From positions 1 to 22,027 of the IMG/VR virus record IMGVR_UViG_3300034954_000646: a stretch of 22,027 nucleotides of DNA; one strand, given 5' to 3'. Within the stretch, counting starts at the first letter, position 1. Each line of letters begins with the position of its first letter. This document shows, one piece after another, positions 14,967 through 20,078 of the stretch. The notes under the pieces are model-generated. The model was not told the origin of the DNA, searched no databases, and saw nothing but the letters and a program-made list of their open reading frames with translations. The position numbers and the translations under genes were made by a program. Origin of the DNA: a virus.

Positions 14967-15037
14967 GCGAAAGCAATGTTACCTACACCTGACACTATGT
15001 AGAGTGCTACAACTGATGTAAAAAGAATGTGATACAT
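14963..15037 (-). CDS. 24-aa hydrophobic micro-protein
   Basis: A 24-codon ORF, MYHILFTSVVALYIVSGVGN then IAFA, is almost entirely one transmembrane helix. It has a good Shine-Dalgarno, AAGGAG, 4 nt before the ATG, embedded in the last codons of the upstream 56-aa gene. The ATG overlaps that gene's TAA by one base (TAATG) and its own TGA overlaps the next ATG (ATGA). A good ribosome site on so short an ORF argues that it is translated, either for the peptide or to hand ribosomes to the next gene. Confidence 0.6.
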   Translation of the reverse strand: MYHILFTSVVALYIVSGVGNIAFA

Positions 15038-15207
15038 TATACTCCTTGATAAACTGGGGACATTACGCCACCGCCTTGGTCATCGTCATCGTCATCACCA
15101 TTGACGGCACGTAAAAATAATTCTATAAAAACTATGGCACCTATGGGGTAGAACGCCCATAGGATTGCCTGAAAAGGTGTAATAGTATGTGGTTCTAAAC
15201 CTGTCAT
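15037..15207 (-). CDS. 56-aa membrane protein with poly-Asp tail
   Basis: The ORF encodes MTGLEPHTITPFQAILWAFY, a transmembrane segment continuing PIGAIVFIELFLRAV, then NGDDDDDDQGGG and MSPVYQGV. It is a single-pass protein (helix about residues 12-34) with a run of six aspartates next to glycines, placing a strong negative charge on one membrane face. The ATG lies 2 nt after the hli-3 stop and its own stop overlaps the next ATG by one base. I know no function; similar short proteins near hli in cyanophages are plausible but I cannot verify this here. Confidence 0.75.
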   Translation of the reverse strand: MTGLEPHTITPFQAILWAFYPIGAIVFIELFLRAVNGDDDDDDQGGGVMSPVYQGV

Positions 15208-15209
15208 AC

Positions 15210-15332
15210 TTACACGTAACCAGGAATCAATTGTCCTGTTGTGAGGTATGCTCCGATACCTGCGATGATGCCGAGCATGGCAAGTCTGCCATTTAGTTTC
15301 TCAGCAACTTTTTTTGACTCTTTATCTGTCAT
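15210..15332 (-). CDS. hli: High-light-inducible protein (hli copy 3)
   Basis: Hli proteins are single-helix relatives of the LHC/CAB family that bind chlorophyll and carotenoid and protect photosystem II. The 40-aa product MTDKESKKVAEKLNGRLAML continues GIIAGIGAYLTTGQLIPGYV and has the intact ExxNGRxAM chlorophyll-binding signature with the TTGQ/PG end. I use the ATG at 15332, which overlaps the stop of hli copy 2 by one base; a longer reading frame upstream is the other-frame shadow of copy 2. It ends 2 nt before the 56-aa gene. Confidence 0.92.
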   Translation of the reverse strand: MTDKESKKVAEKLNGRLAMLGIIAGIGAYLTTGQLIPGYV

Positions 15333-15439
15333 TAGAAGATGCCTGGAATGATGTTTCCTGTTGTAGCGTATGCTCCGACTGCTGCAACGAAACCAATCAT
15401 TGCACACCAACCGTTGAACTTTTCTGCTTCTGGTGTCAT
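15332..15439 (-). CDS. hli: High-light-inducible protein (hli copy 2), 35 aa
   Basis: The shortest hli copy, 35 aa: MTPEAEKFNGWCAMIGFVAA then VGAYATTGNIIPGIF. The membrane helix and TTGxIIPG end match the other copies, but the usual NGR of the ExxNGRxAM signature reads NGW, losing the arginine that normally forms an ion pair with a glutamate across the helix dimer. It may pair with a full Hli rather than with itself. The ATG at 15439 overlaps the hli-1 stop by one base and has AGGAG 7 nt upstream within hli-1. Confidence 0.9.
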   Translation of the reverse strand: MTPEAEKFNGWCAMIGFVAAVGAYATTGNIIPGIF

Positions 15440-15636
15440 TAGAATACTCCTGGAATAATTTGACCTGTAGTGATGTAAGCACCAAGTAGTGCTACAAATC
15501 CAATCATCGCCCAACGACCATTTACTTTTTCTGCATTTTGTGGATACCCTTCGTAGGATACGGACTCGTCTATGTAAGGACGAACTTCAGTTGGAAATGC
15601 ATTTTGTCTTCCACCTGATTCAGTAGTTACGGTCAT
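15439..15636 (-). CDS. hli: High-light-inducible protein (hli copy 1), 65 aa
   Basis: The first and longest hli copy, 65 aa, has a hydrophilic N-terminal extension (MTVTTESGGRQNAFPTEVRP, about 33 residues) before the chlorophyll-binding helix AEKVNGRWAMIGFVALLGAY and the TTGQIIPGVF end. The ExxNGRxAM signature is intact. It heads a coupled operon and lies directly behind a consensus sigma-70 promoter, which suggests early expression to keep photosynthesis running during infection. No Shine-Dalgarno is visible before its ATG. Its C-terminal PGVF codons contain the ribosome binding site for copy 2. Confidence 0.95.
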   Translation of the reverse strand: MTVTTESGGRQNAFPTEVRPYIDESVSYEGYPQNAEKVNGRWAMIGFVALLGAYITTGQIIPGVF

Positions 15637-15662
15637 GAATGATTATGAACTTTTGTTACATT

Positions 15663-15691
15663 ATTATATAGGAAATATAAAGTTTTGTAAA
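15663..15691 (-). promoter_or_regulatory. Consensus sigma-70 promoter for the hli operon
   Basis: On the minus strand TTTACA (15691-15686), a 17-nt spacer and TATAAT (15668-15663) match the bacterial consensus at 11 of 12 positions. It lies about 27 nt before the hli-1 ATG, in a 90-nt gap without a supported gene, so host polymerase should start the hli micro-ORF operon early in infection. Confidence 0.75.
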
Positions 15692-15725
15692 GATATATTT
15701 ACATTTGTAATTCTTATGACACTCA

Positions 15726-15848
15726 TTACTCACCCTTATCAATCGGTGTTGTGAACTTGAGATACAAGGATATCACTATGGCAGCAGGTACCGTAGTGAG
15801 AAAAATTATCATCAAAACCATCACCACCATGTTAGCAATATCTGACAT
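15726..15848 (-). CDS. 40-aa single-pass membrane micro-protein
   Basis: The ORF encodes MSDIANMVVMVLMIIFLTTV followed by PAAIVISLYLKFTTPIDKGE: a short polar start, one long hydrophobic helix with a central proline, and a basic-to-acidic tail. The order V-P-x-A, then Y-x-K-x-T after the helix, recalls the photosystem II subunit PsbM, but the likeness is short and could be convergence. A GATAAATA late-promoter-like motif ends 22 nt before the ATG. It stands alone in an otherwise gene-poor 350-nt stretch. No Shine-Dalgarno is seen. Confidence 0.55.
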   Translation of the reverse strand: MSDIANMVVMVLMIIFLTTVPAAIVISLYLKFTTPIDKGE

Positions 15849-15868
15849 ACATTTGTAAAGAAGTGTTA

Positions 15869-15988
15869 CTATTTATCACAATATTGTATCACCCACCCAT
15901 GCACATCATTCTTCAGTACATGTGAAGTCAAGTGAGCACCCTCTATTACTACCATACAACTCAATAATATTACTATAATTTTCTGCAT
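15869..15988 (-). CDS. 39-aa possible exported peptide behind the terminator
   Basis: A 39-codon ORF, MQKIIVILLSCMVVIEGAHL then TSHVLKNDVHGWVIQYCDK, begins with a signal-peptide-like basic and hydrophobic N-terminus and ends in a small polar part with a cysteine. Its ATG follows directly after the U-run of the terminator, so it would be translated only from read-through RNA, and no Shine-Dalgarno exists. The hydrophobic start could be chance in AT-rich DNA. I list it as a possible gene only. Confidence 0.35.
   Translation of the reverse strand: MQKIIVILLSCMVVIEGAHLTSHVLKNDVHGWVIQYCDK
15870..15877 (-). promoter_or_regulatory. Late-promoter-like motif GATAAATA
   Basis: The minus strand reads GATAAATA, seven of eight bases of the T4 late consensus TATAAATA. 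It lies 22 nt before the ATG of the 40-aa membrane peptide, the right distance for a short-leader late transcript. The flanking DNA is AT-rich, so chance is possible. Confidence 0.4.
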
Positions 15989-16012
15989 AAAAAAAGGGGT
16001 CGTTAGACCCCC
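15989..16012 (-). terminator. Rho-independent terminator after the outer-membrane-like gene
   Basis: The minus strand reads GGGGTC-TAAC-GACCCC followed by seven T, a perfect 6-bp GC-rich stem with a 4-nt loop and U-run, 20 nt after the stop of the 117-aa gene. It should end transcripts from the TATAAATA promoter at 16492-16499 and separate them from the hli region. Confidence 0.9.
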
Positions 16013-16031
16013 TTATTATACTACGTTATTG

Positions 16032-16385
16032 TTAGAATGTATATTTTGTTCCTAACTTCACACCGTATAAGTTATCTGTTGTCTCTTTTGTTTGAACTGA
16101 GAACTCACCATAGATTCCTACAGAATCAGTGAATGCAACATCTCCACCAACTTTACCTAAGAAGTCAGTTGTTGATTCTCCACCATCAGGTTGTGTTACA
16201 AGACCACCACCTTGTACGAACCAATTAGATCCTTCCCAACCAACTGCTAATTCAGTTGCTGATTGAGTATAGTCTGTACCTGTGTATGAGGAATTTACTT
16301 CTAAGTTCACATAAGGACCAGCAATAGCGGCTCCCGATACGAGTGAAGTTGATGCAGCGAGTGCTGCGATTGTTGATTTGATCAT
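16032..16385 (-). CDS. Small outer-membrane / beta-barrel-like protein
   Basis: The 117-aa protein has a clear signal peptide, MIKSTIAALAASTSLVSGAA, with likely cleavage near AIAG. The mature part alternates hydrophobic and polar residues in short strands (YVNLEVNSSYTG, ELAVGWEGSNWFVQGGGLV, VGIYGEFSVQT) and ends GTKYTF with a terminal phenylalanine, the mark of outer-membrane barrel proteins. At about 95 residues it is smaller than an eight-stranded barrel such as OmpX, so it may oligomerise or be a truncated porin domain. It forms its own unit: late promoter, structured leader, gene, strong terminator. A role in the host surface late in infection is inference. Confidence 0.82.
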   Translation of the reverse strand: MIKSTIAALAASTSLVSGAAIAGPYVNLEVNSSYTGTDYTQSATELAVGWEGSNWFVQGGGLVTQPDGGESTTDFLGKVGGDVAFTDSVGIYGEFSVQTKETTDNLYGVKLGTKYTF

Positions 16386-16411
16386 GTTTATTTTTTTGTC
16401 TCGCAGATAAT

Positions 16412-16485
16412 AAAAAACCTGCGGATGATACCACTCCCGACAAGGGTGGTGTTCTACGCAGGGGCACGATCTTTCGATCCCGTTG
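16412..16485 (-). ncRNA. Structured leader / possible small RNA with attenuator-like hairpin
   Basis: Between the late promoter and the outer-membrane-like gene the minus strand holds two structures. First GATC-GAAA-GATC (16479-16468), a perfect stem with a GNRA tetraloop. Then a long hairpin, CCTGCG (16462-16457) pairing with CGCAGG (16423-16418), enclosing a second stem of ACCAC and GTGGT type, followed by six T (16417-16412). The second looks like an intrinsic terminator inside the leader, so it could yield an RNA of about 75 nt or act as attenuator. It may also stop read-through from gp46. I cannot match it to a named RNA family. Confidence 0.6.
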
Positions 16486-16491
16486 TAATGT

Positions 16492-16499
16492 TATTTATA
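16492..16499 (-). promoter_or_regulatory. T4-type late promoter TATAAATA
   Basis: The minus strand reads CTATAAATAACATT, all eight bases of the T4 late promoter element recognised by gp55-bound RNA polymerase with gp45 as activator; both proteins are encoded in this window. Transcription would begin near 16485, just ahead of the GNRA hairpin, about 100 nt before the 117-aa gene. Confidence 0.75.
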
Positions 16500-16521
16500 G
16501 TAGCACAATCAGTGAACTATG

Positions 16522-18234
16522 TCAATGTTTTAGTTTGCTAAAACCTTTGACTTTCTCAAACTCCATGGAATAATGAAACTTATCATACAATTCATTCTTG
16601 TGACTAATGATGAAAACGTTAGCATCCTCTATTACAAACCTCACGATCTTGAGAAACTCATCAGTACCAAACCCATCAAGTGATGAATCAAATACCTCAT
16701 CCATAATCAATAGATTTGTAACAACACTATTCTTGAGTCTTGCAATATCTCTCCATGTGAATAAGAGTGCAAGGTCAATCCTCATCTTCTCACCCTCTGA
16801 GAATGATGCATAGGAAAATCTCTCATGCATGGGTGTCTGTATACTCTCACCAAACTCTTCATCAAGTGTAAAGTTGATGTAGAAGTCCATCCTCTGTAGA
16901 TAGTCATTGACCTGACGATTGATAAGAGGTAGATACTTACGTATGATAGACTTCTTGACACCATCATCATTCATCAATGCCTTAGATTGATCTAAGTATT
17001 CATGATCATCTTTGAGTTCTGTAAGTTCAGATAATATATCTTTGAGTCTGGTTTTGTATTCTTCTAATTTGTCATTCTCAACAGTTCGATTTTCAATCTT
17101 GTCGGTAATGTTTTGAATTTCTGTTTCAAGATCCTTTTTGAGTTTTGTTGTTGTAGATAAGTGAATGTTGTGTTGAGAAATCTCATTGTTGAGTTTAGTA
17201 ATCTCGTTTTGAAAACCTAGGAACTTGGCATATCTCTGCTCTTCAGCGTTGACTGCTTGTTCTAATTCCTCTACGTTCGCCCTGTACTTGGCGATGTCTT
17301 CTTCGAGTTTGCCAATCTTATCTAGTCTAAAAGATTCTTCTATAGACTGTGTACACTTAGGGCAAACCGTATTGTTGTTCCAGAACCCCAGTTCACCACA
17401 GGCATCTTGTCTTTTGAAATTTACTTTGTCTCTAAATTTTTCTAATTTCTTTACAGTATCACCTGCTGTAAGGTATTCTGCCATTGCTTTTTCCTTTTCA
17501 CTGACACCAGTGATGAGAGTCTCAACACGTTCTTGATAGTCGGTAAATTTTTTGTCACAATCAGCAATTTTTTGTCTCTTCTTGTTGATGTCATTCTCAC
17601 CTTCCTCCTCTATTTGTTTGATAAATCTTTTCTGCATTACTATTTTATCTGCAACAGATTCTTTCTTCAACTCCAACACCTTGATACGGTCACGACACAC
17701 CTTCAGTTTCTCTTTGAGTAAGTCAGACATACTAGAGAACACTTTGATGTCTAATAGGTCTTCTATGACCTCTCTGCGATGAGGAGCAGATAATTGCATG
17801 AAAGGAACAAAAGAGGCAGACCCAAGAATAACAATTTGTGTAAACGATTTGTAGTTGAGTTTGAGTATTTGTCCTTCCAGATACTTCTGTTGATCGTTAG
17901 CAGAAGAGTCCTCGTTGAGTTTTTGTCCATTCTTATAAATCTCGAATACATTAGGTTTGATGCCACGTACGACATGGTAGTCCACAGTTGATATCGAAAA
18001 GTCGATCTCTACTCTTGCATCCCTTTCGTTGATACTATTGATCAGTTGACTCTTACTAATTTTTCTAAACGGTTTACCGAACAAAGAGAATGTCAACGCA
18101 TCAAGGAGGGTGCTCTTACCCGAACCATTGTTACCTACTATCAGAGTATCTTTGTGTACATTCAAAGGGATAGTTGTAAAATAATTTCCTGATGATAGAA
18201 AATTTTTATATTTTATTGTCTTAAATTCTATCAT
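16522..18234 (-). CDS. 46: gp46, SbcC/Rad50-like recombination nuclease subunit
   Basis: gp46 is the ATPase subunit of the gp46/47 nuclease that resects DNA ends for recombination and host DNA breakdown. The 570-aa protein has Walker A VGNNGSGKS (33-41), two long coiled-coil arms (about 170-275 and 300-420) with a zinc-hook CPKC (C291, C294) between them, the ABC signature FSEGE (478-482), Walker B LLIMDE (508-513) and an H-loop histidine near 545. Length is like T4 gp46 (560 aa). It overlaps the DUF3110 gene by 14 nt and ends the gp55-47-46 unit. Confidence 0.97.
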   Translation of the reverse strand: MIEFKTIKYKNFLSSGNYFTTIPLNVHKDTLIVGNNGSGKSTLLDALTFSLFGKPFRKISKSQLINSINERDARVEIDFSISTVDYHVVRGIKPNVFEIYKNGQKLNEDSSANDQQKYLEGQILKLNYKSFTQIVILGSASFVPFMQLSAPHRREVIEDLLDIKVFSSMSDLLKEKLKVCRDRIKVLELKKESVADKIVMQKRFIKQIEEEGENDINKKRQKIADCDKKFTDYQERVETLITGVSEKEKAMAEYLTAGDTVKKLEKFRDKVNFKRQDACGELGFWNNNTVCPKCTQSIEESFRLDKIGKLEEDIAKYRANVEELEQAVNAEEQRYAKFLGFQNEITKLNNEISQHNIHLSTTTKLKKDLETEIQNITDKIENRTVENDKLEEYKTRLKDILSELTELKDDHEYLDQSKALMNDDGVKKSIIRKYLPLINRQVNDYLQRMDFYINFTLDEEFGESIQTPMHERFSYASFSEGEKMRIDLALLFTWRDIARLKNSVVTNLLIMDEVFDSSLDGFGTDEFLKIVRFVIEDANVFIISHKNELYDKFHYSMEFEKVKGFSKLKH

Positions 18235-18493
18235 TTTTTGGTGGTGGTGGGATTACTAAATCATCTGACCCTATTACAGTATACCTTGTGCCTGTTCTTT
18301 CGCAAGCAGCAATTGCTACATTGTCCTTTATAGAAACCACTACCATCTCTGGATCTCCTTGTGCTTCTAATTGCTCTGCGTACCTGTAAGCATCATCTTT
18401 CTCCTCAAACATGAAGACGACCTTTTCTCCATACTCATTTGTGACAGCATAAGCACCCTCCTGACTCATACCTTTGATAGTTATTATATGCAT
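18221..18493 (-). CDS. DUF3110-like protein between gp47 and gp46
   Basis: This 90-aa protein matches the cyanobacterial DUF3110 pattern: GAYAVTNEYGEKVVFMFEEK, DDAYRYAEQLEAQGDPEMVV and VSIKDNVAIAACERTGTRYT, ending in a proline-rich tail (VIPPPPKND). The family is small, soluble, ferredoxin-fold-like by its alternating pattern, and has no assigned function; it is found mostly in cyanobacteria and plants, so the phage copy is probably host-derived. It overlaps gp47 by 10 nt and gp46 by 14 nt, so it is made with the recombination nuclease. Confidence 0.78.
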   Translation of the reverse strand: MHIITIKGMSQEGAYAVTNEYGEKVVFMFEEKDDAYRYAEQLEAQGDPEMVVVSIKDNVAIAACERTGTRYTVIGSDDLVIPPPPKNDRI

Positions 18494-19524
18494 TCTAGTG
18501 CTTCTCTATAAATTTCACTAATCACTTTCTTTATTCTAATTCTATCTAAATCAGTGTCAAGTTCATCAATATATTTTGTAAGCAATGTCATGGTGTCCTC
18601 TGTTTGATCTATAAACTCATCTGCAACTGCTAGATGATCTGTCCTCTCTACTATTTTTATATCAACAGGTCTAGCTTTGTCAAGTGCTTTCATAAACCTA
18701 TTGTATTCTTTCTCATCACTCTTTTGTCTTACCACAACCTTGACTATTTTACCACTATACTCTGTAAAATTTGTTAGTTGTCTAGGGGTGTCATTGTAAT
18801 TGATTACCTTGTATAATTGGAATGGATTATTGATTGTCTTGAGTTTCAATGTCTCTGTATCGTAAATATGGAATCCTCTCTTGTCATTCACATCGTTCCA
18901 AAACATCTCGTACGGATTACCTAGGTAGTAAATCGTACCATTATTACTACGAGTATGAAAATGCCCACTAAAAACTTGTTTGAATTTGTTGTATATCTCA
19001 AAGTCTGCACCATGCTCCATGAGATGTCCATGAGTAGCAACGAATCCGTTGAGTTCCAAGTGACCCATCGCAACTTTACACTTACTCTCCTTTATTTTTT
19101 TATATGTTTCAATCTCGTTTTCGATGTTGATCCAAGGTATGAAAAGTACATCTAAGTTACCTACCTTCAATTCCTGACACTCAGAAACAATGGTGACATT
19201 ATCATACTCTCGTAGTAATAAGTCGATAGTATTGATCTCGTTAGTGTTTTTGTAGAAAGCAGTATGATTTCCGACAATACTAACCAGACTAATGCCCATA
19301 CTGCGAATAGGGTCGAAATAATGTTTCTTCGCCCAATCCAAAGAATATGAATCAATACCTTTACGATTGTCAAAAGTGTCACCAAGGTCGAGAATAGTTG
19401 TGATACCTTCTCTTTCAAGTGTTGGAAAGAAAGTTTCCTCATAGAACTTTAGGAAGTAGTCGTGATATAACTTTGATCCTTTCTTGAATCCAAAGTGTTG
19501 GTCTGTGATGATAGCAACCTTCAT
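18484..19524 (-). CDS. 47: gp47, SbcD/Mre11-like recombination nuclease subunit
   Basis: gp47 is the metallophosphoesterase nuclease that works with gp46. The 346-aa protein (T4 gp47 is 339) carries the five phosphodiesterase motifs: DQH (D8, H10), GDTFDNR (D49), GNH (N86, H87), MGHLE (H155) and SGHFH (H188, H190), all intact. The C-terminal third is the cap/DNA-binding part. The ATG overlaps the gp55 stop by 4 nt, so nuclease and late sigma factor are translated together. Confidence 0.97.
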   Translation of the reverse strand: MKVAIITDQHFGFKKGSKLYHDYFLKFYEETFFPTLEREGITTILDLGDTFDNRKGIDSYSLDWAKKHYFDPIRSMGISLVSIVGNHTAFYKNTNEINTIDLLLREYDNVTIVSECQELKVGNLDVLFIPWINIENEIETYKKIKESKCKVAMGHLELNGFVATHGHLMEHGADFEIYNKFKQVFSGHFHTRSNNGTIYYLGNPYEMFWNDVNDKRGFHIYDTETLKLKTINNPFQLYKVINYNDTPRQLTNFTEYSGKIVKVVVRQKSDEKEYNRFMKALDKARPVDIKIVERTDHLAVADEFIDQTEDTMTLLTKYIDELDTDLDRIRIKKVISEIYREALECI

Positions 19525-19988
19525 CTATTATTCCTATACTGTATGGCATCTTTGATCTGATTGTATTCTGATGTCTTACCACTTTCGTCTGCGACGAAAA
19601 CTTCGTCAAACCCAGATCTCTCTATAATTTTTTGTCTTATCTCTAGTTGTTTCTTTTCTTTCTGTATCCTACGTAGAAAGGCATAGTGTATAATCTGAGT
19701 AAAGTATGCAAAGGGATTAGTAGACTTCTCAGGATTGAAGTTGTTGATATATTGTACACAGTTCTCTATACCATCACAAACCATATCATCTTTAAACATA
19801 TAGTTCACAAAGTTTGGTTTGTATGACAGGTGTGTAGCAATCTTTAGAAAACATTCACCGATGTAACGGGGTATCACAGGTTTAGGTTGACCTGCTTCCT
19901 CTGCGTCCTTGATATCCTGTTTATATGCAACAATAGCGTATAGAAACTCTTTATTGTTTACATAATGTTCAGATCTTTTTCTTGCCAT
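19521..19988 (-). CDS. 55: gp55 late-transcription sigma factor
   Basis: gp55 is the small sigma-family factor that directs RNA polymerase to TATAAATA late promoters. The 155-aa protein (T4 185 aa) has a region-2-like core: DDMVCDGIENCVQYINNFNP, then FAYFTQIIHYAFLRRIQKEK (about residues 67-113), with helical flanks; it lacks sigma region 4, as expected. It is first in the 55-47-DUF3110-46 unit and has a near-perfect sigma-70 promoter just upstream. A TATAAATA promoter in this same window is a likely target. Confidence 0.95.
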   Translation of the reverse strand: MARKRSEHYVNNKEFLYAIVAYKQDIKDAEEAGQPKPVIPRYIGECFLKIATHLSYKPNFVNYMFKDDMVCDGIENCVQYINNFNPEKSTNPFAYFTQIIHYAFLRRIQKEKKQLEIRQKIIERSGFDEVFVADESGKTSEYNQIKDAIQYRNNR

Positions 19989-20010
19989 TTATGTTGTTTT
20001 GTATACAGAA

Positions 20011-20039
20011 ATTATAGCATGACTTGACAACGTTGGCAA
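20011..20039 (-). promoter_or_regulatory. Sigma-70 promoter with extended -10 for gp55 operon
   Basis: On the minus strand TTGCCA (20039-20034), a 17-nt spacer and TATAAT (20016-20011) match the consensus at 11 of 12 positions, with the extended -10 TGCTATAAT. It lies in the 90-nt gap before gp55, with about 22 nt between the -10 and the ATG. Confidence 0.78.
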
Positions 20040-20042
20040 ATA

Positions 20043-20074
20043 CCGTTACACTAACAGTGTCGCTGTTCAAACGG
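20043..20074 (-). repeat. Inverted repeat upstream of the gp55 promoter
   Basis: The minus strand has CCGTT (20074-20070) and AACGG (20047-20043) enclosing AACAG-CGACA-CTGTT, and also an alternative ACACT-GTT-AGTGT stem. It begins 4 nt after the upstream gene's stop and lies next to the gp55 -35 box. No U-run follows, so it may be an operator, a barrier to read-through or an mRNA 3'-end stabiliser. Confidence 0.5.
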
Positions 20075-20078
20075 GAAG

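Noticed and set aside
15664-15726. 20-codon ORF starting in the stop of the 40-aa peptide (TAATG)
   Set aside because: It covers the consensus hli promoter, has no Shine-Dalgarno and no membrane or domain character.
16252-16467. 71-codon minus-strand ORF through the leader of the outer-membrane-like gene
   Set aside because: It is an out-of-frame shadow of the signal-peptide gene extended by chance through the structured leader.
16441-16490. tRNA-like TTCGATCCCGT on the plus strand
   Set aside because: The flanks do not form a T-arm, acceptor stem or anticodon arm; the bases are better explained by the GATC-GAAA-GATC hairpin on the other strand.
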